Shown here: piece after piece, positions 38,652-46,932 of the stretch
How the letters are laid out: each line of letters starts with the position of its first letter
Numbering within the stretch: position 1 is the first letter of the stretch
Source: JANXVR01 sp034667405
GTDB taxonomy: Bacteria; Actinomycetota; UBA4738; HRBIN12
Length of the DNA stretch: 64,000 nt
Reading direction: 5' to 3'
Assembly: GCA_034667405.1 (NCBI GenBank)
Contig: JAXDJX010000018.1
Location: 280,273-344,272, forward strand
Position numbers and translations under genes: made by a program
The notes under the pieces: generated by a model
What the model was told of the DNA's origin: nothing
Seen by the model: only the letters and a program-made list of their open reading frames with translations
Database searches by the model: none

Positions 38652-38682
38652 TCCGAGGAGGATCCGGCGATCAGCGAGCGGG

Positions 38683-38931
38683 CTACTCGTCTGCGGGCTC
38701 CTCGGTGCGCTCGTAGTCGATCTTCCCTTCCGCGATCTCCTGCAAGGCGATCGACAGCGGCTTGTTGGTCAGACCACCCGTCTCGAGCAACGGCGGAACG
38801 AACTCACCGCGTCCTTCACCGAGCTGGTTGTAATAGGAGTTGATCTCCCGCGCGCGCTTGGCAGCCAGGAGCACGAGGGTGTATTTCGAGTCGACTGCGG
38901 CGAGAAGGTCATCGATCTTGGGTTCGATCAT
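38683..38931 (-). CDS. rpoZ: RNA polymerase omega subunit
   Basis: 82-residue omega chain that helps assemble RNA polymerase. It begins MIEPKIDDLLAAVDSKYTLV, has the AAKRAREINSYYNQL core helix that contacts beta-prime, and KPLSIALQEIAEGKI near the end. GGGAG lies 7 bases before the ATG. In the conserved mihF-gmk-rpoZ-coaBC order. Confidence 0.96.
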   Translation of the reverse strand: MIEPKIDDLLAAVDSKYTLVLLAAKRAREINSYYNQLGEGRGEFVPPLLETGGLTNKPLSIALQEIAEGKIDYERTEEPADE

Positions 38932-38956
38932 GGGGAGAACTCCCTTTGGTCAGACG

Positions 38957-39535
38957 TCAGGACCGCTGCGTGCGGGATGCCTGGATGATAGCAGCGACCT
39001 GCGACGATGCATGGAGGAGATCGTCGTTGACCACCACGTGATCGAACCACGGCGCCTGTTCGAGTTCCCACGCAGCCTTCGCCAATCGTCGTTCGACCCG
39101 GTCTTCGGTCTCGGTGGCACGCCCACGCAACCTCCTGGCAAGCTCATCCATCGAGGGCGGAGCCAGGAGGATGAGGAGGGCATCCGGATGGACCCGGCGG
39201 ACCTCCTCCGCGCCCACCACATCGATCTCCAGGAGGACGTCGGTCCCCTCCTGCAGACGAGACTCGACGTAGTCCTTCGGCGTGCCGTAGCGATGATCGA
39301 AGACATCGGCCCACTCCAAGAGCTCGCCGGCATCGATCATGCGCTGGAACTCCTGGTCGCTGAGGAAGAAGTAATCCCTTCGGTCCACCTCGCCGGGCCG
39401 CGGGGCGCGGGTCGTCGCGGAGATGGAAAGCGCCAACCCCTCCGGATCCCGGGAACGGAGCTCCTTCACCACGCTCCCCTTCCCGACCCCGGAGGGGCCG
39501 GCGATCACGATCAGGCGTCCTCGGCGCTGGGCCAA
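38957..39535 (-). CDS. gmk: guanylate kinase
   Basis: Phosphorylates GMP to GDP. 192 residues. P-loop GPSGVGKGS (13-21), SISATTRAPRPGEVDRRDYFF (GMP-binding region), and the lid/Asp-rich LLEIDVVGAEEVRR. The start is TTG, the only in-frame start that keeps the P-loop at its usual distance; it follows the mihF stop by 7 bases and has no good Shine-Dalgarno, so translation may depend on coupling to mihF. Confidence 0.96.
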   Translation of the reverse strand: MAQRRGRLIVIAGPSGVGKGSVVKELRSRDPEGLALSISATTRAPRPGEVDRRDYFFLSDQEFQRMIDAGELLEWADVFDHRYGTPKDYVESRLQEGTDVLLEIDVVGAEEVRRVHPDALLILLAPPSMDELARRLRGRATETEDRVERRLAKAAWELEQAPWFDHVVVNDDLLHASSQVAAIIQASRTQRS

Positions 39536-39542
39536 GGAGGGG

Positions 39543-39854
39543 TTACTTCTTGAACTTGTCGAGGAGCAGCTCGCGCTGCTTCGCTCCGAGGCCGCGAACG
39601 CGGCGGCTCGCAGAGATGTCGAGTTCTTCCATGATCTTCTGCGCCCGAACCTTGCCGACGCCGGGAAGCGACTCGAGGACGTTGGACACCTTCATCTTGC
39701 CGACGGTGTCATCACCCGCCCGGGACAGCACATCTTTGAGGTTCTTCTTGCCGGACTTCAGTTCGCCCTTGAGTTCGGCGCGCTTCTTCCGCGCCACTGC
39801 CGCCTTGGCAAGAGCCTGCGTGCGCTGTTCAGGGGTAAGGGTGGGTAGAGCCAT
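39543..39854 (-). CDS. mihF: actinobacterial integration host factor mIHF
   Basis: Nucleoid-associated DNA-binding protein specific to actinobacteria, unrelated to E. coli IHF. 103 residues: MALPTLTPEQRTQALAKAAVARK at the start and a helix-two-turn-helix ending NVLESLPGVGKVRAQKIMEELDI, which binds DNA. GAAGGAGCG precedes the ATG, and the promoter at 39896-39925 gives a leader of about 35 bases. This gene is one of the best taxonomic markers in the window. Confidence 0.94.
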   Translation of the reverse strand: MALPTLTPEQRTQALAKAAVARKKRAELKGELKSGKKNLKDVLSRAGDDTVGKMKVSNVLESLPGVGKVRAQKIMEELDISASRRVRGLGAKQRELLLDKFKK

Positions 39855-39895
39855 GTCGCGCTCCTTCACTCGGAGGTCTGGTCGGGAACGCCGGG

Positions 39896-39925
39896 AGTAT
39901 ACGCACGGCGCGGCGACGTGAACAA
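39896..39925 (-). promoter_or_regulatory. promoter of mihF-gmk-rpoZ-coaBC
   Basis: TTGTTC (-35, 39920-39925), 18-base spacer, TATACT (-10, 39896-39901), between pyrF and mihF. Confidence 0.6.
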
Positions 39926-39975
39926 TGCGCGTTCGAAGGTCGGCGCAGGTCCCGGCATGGTAGGGGGGGAAGCCT

Positions 39976-40659
39976 TCAACGGATGTCGCGGAGGATCCCG
40001 CGGACCACACCGACAGGATCGGCGGCGTCCGTCACCGGCCGGCCGACAACCAGGTAGTCCGCTCCGAGTTCGATCGCTTCGCGGGGATGCAGGACACGCA
40101 CCTGGTCGTGTCCGTTCGCACCTTTCGGTCGAACACCGGGGACGACCAAACAGAACGCGTCGCCGCACGAGGCCCGCACATCTTTCACGTCGGAGCCCGA
40201 GACCACCACGCCGTCCAACCCCGACGCTTTCGCCTCGAACGCGAGCGATGCCGGGCTCGCCAGATCCTCTCCAGACTGGCTACTCAACACCGTCACCGCG
40301 AGAACGAGCGGCATGGGAACCCCGGAGGCATCGGCGCCGCGCTTCGCGCCCTCGAGCGCGGCGCGCATCATGGCCTCCCCACCGAGCGCGTGGACGTTGA
40401 ACATCGCCACGCCCAGGCGTGCGATGTTGGCCGCGGCGCGCTCGACGGTGTTCGGGATGTCGTGGAGCTTCGAATCCACGAACACGGGGCCGTGAGACAT
40501 GATGCGCTGCACCGCCTCCGGCCCAGCGGACCAGAACAGTTCCAGACCCACCTTCAGCATCCCGACCTCCGGCGCCAGTCGCCGCGCGAAGCCCTCAGCG
40601 ACCTCTAGATCCGACACGTCGAGCGCGACGATCAAGGGAGGATCGGGGCGCGGGATCAC
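39976..40659 (-). CDS. pyrF: orotidine 5'-phosphate decarboxylase
   Basis: Last step to UMP. 227 residues. IVALDVSDLEVAEGFARRL at the N-terminus, the catalytic VFVDSKLHDIPNTVERA (DxKxxD form of type 1 enzymes), VVPGVRPKG and the phosphate loop VVGRPVTDAADP. GTG start overlapping the pyrD stop (GTGA). It ends the pyr operon; 120 bases follow before mihF. Confidence 0.96.
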   Translation of the reverse strand: MIPRPDPPLIVALDVSDLEVAEGFARRLAPEVGMLKVGLELFWSAGPEAVQRIMSHGPVFVDSKLHDIPNTVERAAANIARLGVAMFNVHALGGEAMMRAALEGAKRGADASGVPMPLVLAVTVLSSQSGEDLASPASLAFEAKASGLDGVVVSGSDVKDVRASCGDAFCLVVPGVRPKGANGHDQVRVLHPREAIELGADYLVVGRPVTDAADPVGVVRGILRDIR

Positions 40660-41621
40660 GGTCGAGCCTCCTCTTCGGGTGGATCGAACCCGGCGGGCAC
40701 CCGCAGGCGCGCACGGATGTCGTTCGGAGACGCGAGCCCTTTGTTCTTGAGATACCGCGCCACGCCTTGAGCGACCTCCACCGGTGCGATCGGGTCGATG
40801 AGCGCTGCGGTTCCGACCTGGACGGCCCACGCGCCTGCCAGCAACAGCTGAACAGCGTCGTCTCCATCCCGAACACCGCCGACCGCGATGATGGGTACGT
40901 CTGGTAATGCGCGCGCAACATCGAACACCGCGCGAAGCGTCAACGGCAGTACCGCAGGACCTGAGAGCCAACCGGTCACCGAACCCAGATCGGGAGCAAG
41001 CGATGCGGCGTCAACGGCCAGTGCTCTGGGAGATGCGCAGAGCGTGAGACCGGTGACGCCGGCGCGTGCTACGGCGGTTGCGACCTCCACCAGGCCGGCG
41101 CCCACGGGCGGCAGCTTCGCGAACACCGGGACGTGAGACATCCGGACGACCGCCCCGGTGATCTCGGCGGCCCGGTCTGCCCGGTCCCCTAAGAGCTCGC
41201 GACCGAGTTCGTCATCTCGGCCCGAAAGGTGGATCTCGATGGCCGAGACTCCCTGCCTGCCTTGCAAGATGCTGGTGAGCCGGACATATTCCTCCATCGT
41301 GGTCCCGCCGATCGACACCACTACTGGTGTCCCCGGCCGAGCGAGCCTGGGGAGCTCTTCGTCGACGAAAGCCTCGATACCGGGGTTCTGAAGACCGCTC
41401 TCCCAAACCACACCCGACGGCGATTCGGAGACGCGGGGCGTCGGTGTCCCTTTGCGCGCGATGAGCGTGACCGTGCGGCTGACGATCGCCCCGACCTTGT
41501 GGACGTCGACCAGCCCCGCCCATTCACGACCTGTCCCGGCACAGCCGGCGGCGACCATCACGGGCGTGGCCAGGGGCATGCCCCCCAGCTCCACCTTCAG
41601 ACTCCGCGTTACCCCGGCCAT
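40656..41621 (-). CDS. pyrD: dihydroorotate dehydrogenase-like protein (class 1B), active-site residues divergent
   Basis: 321 residues, placed beside pyrK as class 1B catalytic subunits are. The fold is recognisable: LKVELGGMPLATPVMVAAGC, GLQNPGIEAF, FAKLPP (K169), GWLSGPAVLP, IIAVGGVRDGDDAV and AVQVGTAAL. But key residues differ from the family. The Lys after VT is Arg (R49 in VSRT); NAxGLxN reads VVWESGLQN (71-79); the N-x-S-C-P-N motif with the catalytic Cys reads HLSGRD (131-136); the INT motif reads LCASPRA. It could use other residues, have changed activity, or rely on a second dehydrogenase elsewhere. ATG overlaps pyrK by 13 bases. Confidence 0.87.
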   Translation of the reverse strand: MAGVTRSLKVELGGMPLATPVMVAAGCAGTGREWAGLVDVHKVGAIVSRTVTLIARKGTPTPRVSESPSGVVWESGLQNPGIEAFVDEELPRLARPGTPVVVSIGGTTMEEYVRLTSILQGRQGVSAIEIHLSGRDDELGRELLGDRADRAAEITGAVVRMSHVPVFAKLPPVGAGLVEVATAVARAGVTGLTLCASPRALAVDAASLAPDLGSVTGWLSGPAVLPLTLRAVFDVARALPDVPIIAVGGVRDGDDAVQLLLAGAWAVQVGTAALIDPIAPVEVAQGVARYLKNKGLASPNDIRARLRVPAGFDPPEEEARP

Positions 41622-42481
41622 TCGCGCACCACCGGCAATCCTTCGGGCGGGGTGGGAAGCATCTGGGGCTCCTCGGCCAGCCAGCGGTCCCACACCACCC
41701 GAGCGGGGTTGAATACCGGCCCGTCGATGCAGGCTCGGAGGTTGTCGTAGCCGGTGCCGTCCTTCCGGGCGACCGGCACGACACAGCTGAAGCACAGCCC
41801 GAGGCCGCATCCGAACCGTTCCTCCACCGCGACCTGCGCGGGCAACCGTCGATCACGACAGAAGGCAGCGATCTTCTCCAGCGAGCGGGTCGGTCCGGCC
41901 GCGTAGACCACTTCTGTAGCCGTGCTCTCGACCATTGCCGGAAGGGCATCCAGGATGGAGCCCCGATCTCCGAGGGATCCGTCGGCCGTCATGATGGTGA
42001 TGGTCTGCGACAGCCGCTTGCCCTCGATGGGCTTGAACACGGACGGCAGCGAGCTAGCTCCCACGATCATGTCTACCCGCTTGCCCCGTGCTTTCAGCTC
42101 CTGCGCTAAGAAATAGATAGACGCTGCGCCATGGCCCTCGGCGATGAGCAAGCAGTTCGTGAGTTTCTTCGGATAGGCGAAGCCCTTCCCTAACGGCCCG
42201 ATCACCTCTAGGAATTCGTGTGCCTTCACCTCGCCCAACAACGCGGTACCGGGGCCGTGCGGTTCGAAACAGAACTCGACCGTGCCAGCCCATCCACCGC
42301 GCCGCGATGCCTGGTGGATGGCGAAGTTCCGTCGCAACAGGAACTCCCGATCGTCGGGCATCCGAACCCCGACGAACTGCCCCGGCCTCGCGCGTTCGGC
42401 GATCTCGGGCGCGACGATGGTCAGCGACTGATATTCGCCGAGCCGCCGAGCGGATAGCACCTCTGCACGAACGCGTTTCAT
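41609..42481 (-). CDS. pyrK: dihydroorotate dehydrogenase electron-transfer subunit
   Basis: FAD and [2Fe-2S] protein that passes electrons from PyrD to NAD. 290 residues. An N-terminal FAD-binding barrel has FLLRRNFAIH (47-56), a NAD-binding domain starts at LLIAEGHGAASIYFLA (111-126), and four Cys ligands lie in GCGLGLCFSC (C225, C230, C233) and RACIDGP (C251). All look intact, in contrast to PyrD. The ATG follows the carB stop directly (TAG-ATG). Confidence 0.93.
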   Translation of the reverse strand: MKRVRAEVLSARRLGEYQSLTIVAPEIAERARPGQFVGVRMPDDREFLLRRNFAIHQASRRGGWAGTVEFCFEPHGPGTALLGEVKAHEFLEVIGPLGKGFAYPKKLTNCLLIAEGHGAASIYFLAQELKARGKRVDMIVGASSLPSVFKPIEGKRLSQTITIMTADGSLGDRGSILDALPAMVESTATEVVYAAGPTRSLEKIAAFCRDRRLPAQVAVEERFGCGLGLCFSCVVPVARKDGTGYDNLRACIDGPVFNPARVVWDRWLAEEPQMLPTPPEGLPVVREWPG

Positions 42482-45400
42482 CTAGGCGCCCTCGCCGGCG
42501 ACACCGACGGCAGCCTGATCGAACGTGAGTCGCGCTTGGCGAGGACCGGCGGCGGCAGCCTCGTGGTGCTCCTGGATGGAGCGGGGCTCCGTCGGTCGCC
42601 CAAGGAGCGCCTCGATCCCGCGCACCGCAGCGAACACTCCCGGGAGCGTCGTGATGCACGGCACGCCGGCCGTGGCGGACGCCGTTCGGATGAAGTACCC
42701 GTCGGTTCTGGCGCCGCGGCCGAACGGCGTGTTGATGACCAGGTCGACCTCGCCCGATCTGATCAGCTCGGCAACATTGGCCCCGCCCTCGCTGACCTTG
42801 GCGACCCGCTCGACCGCGATCCCGGCCCTCTGAAGGACACCCGCGGTGCCGCCGGTCGCCAGGAGCCTGAAGCCGAGATCGGCAAGCCGCTTCGCGGGAA
42901 AGACGATCGAGCGCTTATCACGATTGGCCACCGAGACGAACGCTGTTCCCCCGGTCGGCAGCCCCGTGCCGCTGGAGACGAGCGCCTTGGCCAAGGCCAT
43001 CCCCGAATCCGAATCGATACCCATGACTTCACCCGTCGATCTCATCTCCGGTCCGAGCACCGTGTCCACGCCGGGGAAGCGGCCGAACGGCAGGACGGCC
43101 GCTTTCACGCTGGTGTAGGGAAGTCGACGGTAGTGGTGCGGGTCGGCCGGAAGCACCCCGTCCGCCGCGAGCTGAGCCAATGACCGCCCGGTCAAGACCA
43201 GGGTGGCGATGCGCGCGAGCGAGACGCCGATCACCTTGCTGACGAACGGCACCGTCCGTGAGGCTCGGGGGTTGGCCTCCAGGACCCAGATCTTCTCGTC
43301 CTTGACGGCAAGTTGGAGGTTGAGCAGTCCGACCACGCCGAGGCGCCGCGCGAGCCGGCGGGTGATGTCTTCGATGGAGTCGAGTTCGTCATCGGAGAGA
43401 GTCGCGGGCGGGATCTGACAGGAGGAGTCGCCCGAATGCACTCCCGCCTCCTCGATGTGCTCCATCACCGCGCCGACGAAGACGTCGCCGTCCTGATCGC
43501 AGACGGCGTCGACATCGACCTCGATGGCCCCCTCCAGGAAGCGGTCGATCAGGACCGGGTGATCGGGCGAAGCCTCGGCGGCGGTCCGCACGAACCGCTC
43601 GAGGTCATCGGCGTCATACACGATCTCCATCGCCCGGCCCCCGAGCACGTAGCTCGGCCGGACCACCACCGGGAATCCGATGCGCACGGCGATGATCCTG
43701 CCTTCCTCCAGCGTGCGAGCCTCACCGTGCAGCGGTGCGGGGATCTCCAGCTCGTCCAGGATCTCCGCGAACTTCCCGCGGTCCTCTGCGAGGTCGATCG
43801 CCTCGGGACTGGTGCCTAGCACCGCGAAGCCTTCCTCGCGAAGGGTCTTCGCGAGCCGCAGAGGCGTCTGGCCGCCGAACTGCACGATCACCCCGACCGG
43901 CTGCTCCGTCCGGCAGACGGCGAGCACGTCCTCGGCCGTGAGCGGTTCGAAGTAGAGACGGCTCGCGGTGTCGTAGTCGGTCGAGACCGTTTCTGGATTG
44001 GAGTTCACCATGACGGATTCGAATCCCGCCTCCTCGAGTGCGAACGCGGCGTGCACGCACGCGTAGTCGAACTCGATCCCTTGTCCGATCCGGTTTGGAC
44101 CCGCACCCAGGATGAGGACCCGGGGCCGCGCGGCTGGGCGGACCTCGGTGTCGTCTTCATACGTGGAGAAGTGGTAGGGGGTGAGGGCAGGGAACTCGCC
44201 GGCGCAGGTATCGACAGTCTTGAACACCGGCGTCACGCCCAGGGCATCGCGCTGACGGCGAACCTCGGTCTCCGTTGCCCCGACCAGGTGACCGATCCGC
44301 GCATCCGACAGCCCGACCCGCTTGGCTCGACGAAGTTCGTCCGAGGCGAGCGTATGCAGGGTCCGGCCTTCAAGCAACGTTGCCTCTTCCACCACCTCGG
44401 CGATCTGGTCGACGAACCATGGGTCGATCTTCGAGGCATCGGCCACCTGGTCGACGGTGAAGCCCGCGCGGAGTGAGGATTCGACGAGGAAGAGCCGATC
44501 TTCGGTCCCATCCGCCAAGCGGTTCAGGAGCGCCTCCGGCTCCCCCGCGTCCACCGCGGCCCATCCCAGGTCGAACCGTGACCGCTCGATCCCACGCCAC
44601 GCCTTGCCGAGCGCCTCTTTGAAGGTCCTGCCGATAGCCATCGTCTCCCCGACCGACTTCATCGTGGAGGTGAGCCGGGGGTCGGCCTCCGGGAACTTCT
44701 CGAATGCGAACCGCGGGATCTTCACCACGGTGTAGTCGATCGAGGGCTCGAAGCTCGCCGGTGTACCCCCCGTGATGTCGTTCGTGATCTCGTCGAGGTG
44801 ATAGCCAACGGCCAGGAGTGCGGCGATCTTGGCGATGGGGAAGCCTGTTGCTTTGGAGGCGAGGGCACTGGACCGAGAGACGCGAGGATTCATCTCGATG
44901 AGCACCTGCCTGCCGGTGCTCGGGTCCACCGCGAACTGGACGTTCGAGCCGCCGGTCTCAACACCGATCGCTCGGATGCACGCGATGGCGGCGTCGCGCA
45001 TCTCCTGATACTCCCGGTCGGTGAGCGTCTGCGCGGGCGCCACCGTGATGGAATCGCCCGTGTGGATGCCCAGGGGGTCCACGTTCTCGATGGAGCAGAT
45101 GATGACGACGTTGTCGGCCGCGTCGCGCATCACTTCCAGCTCGAATTCCTTCCATCCGGCGATCGACTCTTCCACCAGGATCTCGCCGACAGGGCTGAGG
45201 TCGAGCGAACGAGCCGCCAAGAGCTCGAGTTCGTCGGGTGTGGCGGCGAATCCCGACCCACCGCCACCCAGCGTGAACGACGGCCGCACGATGAGCGGAT
45301 AGCCGATCGAGACGCCGAGCGCCATCGCCTCTACCAACGACCGCGCGACTCCTGCGCGTGGCACGTCCAGTCCCGCGCCGAGCATCGCTGCCTTGAACCC

Positions 45401-45790
45401 GCTCCGGTCTTCGGCTCGATGGATCGCGTCGAGCTTCGCCCCGATGAGCTCGATCCCAAGCCGGTCCAGGTCACCCGACTCCGCCAGGGCGACGGCCACG
45501 TTCAGCCCGGTCTGACCACCGATGGTCGGCAGGAGGGCCTGGGGGCGCTCGCGCTCCAAGATGCGGAGCACGTGGTCCGGTTCGAGCGGCTCGATGTACG
45601 TCCGGTCGGCGAACTGCGGGTCCGTCATGATCGTCGCCGGGTTGGAGTTCACGAGCGCGACCTCGAAGCCCTCGGCCTTCAGGACCTTGCACGCCTGGGT
45701 CCCCGAGTAGTCGAACTCGCAAGCCTGGCCGATAACGATCGGACCCGAACCGATGAGGACGATCTTGCGCAGGTCGGTTCGCCTCGGCAT
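42482..45790 (-). CDS. carB: carbamoyl phosphate synthase large subunit
   Basis: 1102 residues. Two ATP-grasp halves: the first starts IVLIGSGPIVIGQACEFDYSG (about 10-30), the second VLILGAGPNRIGQGIEFDY (about 545). Each has its own NSNP ATP-site block, and the C-terminus (from about 935) is the MGS-like regulatory domain (VANRDKRSIVFPAKRLADLG) that binds UMP. Uses ammonia from CarA, bicarbonate and two ATP. TGATG junction with carA. Supplies both the pyrimidine genes here and argF at 18.6 kb. Confidence 0.97.
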   Translation of the reverse strand: MPRRTDLRKIVLIGSGPIVIGQACEFDYSGTQACKVLKAEGFEVALVNSNPATIMTDPQFADRTYIEPLEPDHVLRILERERPQALLPTIGGQTGLNVAVALAESGDLDRLGIELIGAKLDAIHRAEDRSGFKAAMLGAGLDVPRAGVARSLVEAMALGVSIGYPLIVRPSFTLGGGGSGFAATPDELELLAARSLDLSPVGEILVEESIAGWKEFELEVMRDAADNVVIICSIENVDPLGIHTGDSITVAPAQTLTDREYQEMRDAAIACIRAIGVETGGSNVQFAVDPSTGRQVLIEMNPRVSRSSALASKATGFPIAKIAALLAVGYHLDEITNDITGGTPASFEPSIDYTVVKIPRFAFEKFPEADPRLTSTMKSVGETMAIGRTFKEALGKAWRGIERSRFDLGWAAVDAGEPEALLNRLADGTEDRLFLVESSLRAGFTVDQVADASKIDPWFVDQIAEVVEEATLLEGRTLHTLASDELRRAKRVGLSDARIGHLVGATETEVRRQRDALGVTPVFKTVDTCAGEFPALTPYHFSTYEDDTEVRPAARPRVLILGAGPNRIGQGIEFDYACVHAAFALEEAGFESVMVNSNPETVSTDYDTASRLYFEPLTAEDVLAVCRTEQPVGVIVQFGGQTPLRLAKTLREEGFAVLGTSPEAIDLAEDRGKFAEILDELEIPAPLHGEARTLEEGRIIAVRIGFPVVVRPSYVLGGRAMEIVYDADDLERFVRTAAEASPDHPVLIDRFLEGAIEVDVDAVCDQDGDVFVGAVMEHIEEAGVHSGDSSCQIPPATLSDDELDSIEDITRRLARRLGVVGLLNLQLAVKDEKIWVLEANPRASRTVPFVSKVIGVSLARIATLVLTGRSLAQLAADGVLPADPHHYRRLPYTSVKAAVLPFGRFPGVDTVLGPEMRSTGEVMGIDSDSGMALAKALVSSGTGLPTGGTAFVSVANRDKRSIVFPAKRLADLGFRLLATGGTAGVLQRAGIAVERVAKVSEGGANVAELIRSGEVDLVINTPFGRGARTDGYFIRTASATAGVPCITTLPGVFAAVRGIEALLGRPTEPRSIQEHHEAAAAGPRQARLTFDQAAVGVAGEGA

Positions 45791-46932
45791 CAGGCGTGCT
45801 CCATGAGGTCGCGGAAGTCCTGGAAGAGGTAGCGGGAGTCGTGCGGTCCCGGCGCAGCCTCGGGGTGGTACTGGACGCTGAACGCGGGCACGTCCTGACA
45901 GCGGATCCCTTCGAGCGTCTGGTCGTTCAGGTTCCGGTGGGTGAAGGTCACACTCCCGCGATCCGTGAGGGCAGCTCCGTGTGCGTCGGTGGGCCACCCC
46001 TGCGGATCGACCGCGAACCCGTGGTTATGACTGGTGATCTCGACGGCGCCGGTCCGCAGGTTCTTGACGGGCTGGTTCACGCCGCGATGGCCGAACTTCA
46101 TCTTGTAGGTTCGTCCACCCAGAGCCAGTCCCAGCAGTTGGTGTCCGAGGCAGATGCCGAAGACCGGGATCTTCCCCAAGAGGTCGCGCGCGGCGGTGAC
46201 TCCGTAGGTGGTTGCGCTCGGATCGCCCGGCCCGTTGGAGAGGAACACGCCATCGAAACCGCCGGCCGCAACGGTCGCGGCCGGGGTCTCGGCGGGAACC
46301 ACGGTGCACTCCATGCCGTGTGCGCCGAGGAGACGCAGGATGTTGCGTTTCATGCCGAAGTCGTAGGCAGCCACCTTGAAGACACGACCCAGATCGGTGG
46401 CGGCCGGACCGAAAAGTTCCGCGGCCTCGACCGGAGCCTCAACGCTCACCCGTCTCGCGAGGTCGGCGCCGGCCATCCCGTCCGAGCCCTGCACGCGCGC
46501 TACCAAGGAGGCGGGGTCCAGGTCCACCGTGCTGACGCCTGCGCGCATGGCGCCGTGTTCGCGCAGGAGAAGCGTCAGCCGCCGGGTGTCGATCCCTTCG
46601 ATCCCGACGACAGAATCGGCCGCAAGTTCATCTTGTAGGGAAGCGCTGGACCGCCAGGACGAGGGCCGCCGGCTCGCTTCACGTACCGCGAACCCTGCAA
46701 CCTGGATCTTCGTGGATTCCGGATCGTCCCGGTTCATGCCGTAGTTGCCCTGGTGCGGCGAGGTCATGGCAACGATCTGTCCCGCGTACGAAGGATCCGT
46801 CAGCACTTCCTGATAGCCCGCCATCCCGGTGTTGAATACCGCCTCACCGAATGTCTCGCCTTCCGCGCCGAACGCCGTCCCCGTGAATACCGAGCCGTCC
46901 TCGAGCGCCAAGAGCGCTGCGGGTCCCCTCAC
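45790..46932 (-). CDS. carA: carbamoyl phosphate synthase small subunit
   Basis: Glutamine amidotransferase chain, 380 residues. The N-terminal domain has FGEAVFNTGMAGYQEVLTDPSY; the class I glutaminase domain (from about 185) has the nucleophile Cys in FGICLGHQLLGLALGG and the His/Glu in VQYHPEAAPGPHD. GTG start overlapping the pyrC stop (GTGA), one-base overlap with carB. No arginine-type attenuator is seen before it, so control is presumably through the pyr leader. Confidence 0.97.
   Translation of the reverse strand: MRGPAALLALEDGSVFTGTAFGAEGETFGEAVFNTGMAGYQEVLTDPSYAGQIVAMTSPHQGNYGMNRDDPESTKIQVAGFAVREASRRPSSWRSSASLQDELAADSVVGIEGIDTRRLTLLLREHGAMRAGVSTVDLDPASLVARVQGSDGMAGADLARRVSVEAPVEAAELFGPAATDLGRVFKVAAYDFGMKRNILRLLGAHGMECTVVPAETPAATVAAGGFDGVFLSNGPGDPSATTYGVTAARDLLGKIPVFGICLGHQLLGLALGGRTYKMKFGHRGVNQPVKNLRTGAVEITSHNHGFAVDPQGWPTDAHGAALTDRGSVTFTHRNLNDQTLEGIRCQDVPAFSVQYHPEAAPGPHDSRYLFQDFRDLMEHA

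Noticed and set aside
44798..45832. A 344-codon plus-strand frame opposite carB
   Set aside because: Shadow of the ATP-grasp coding sequence of carB.
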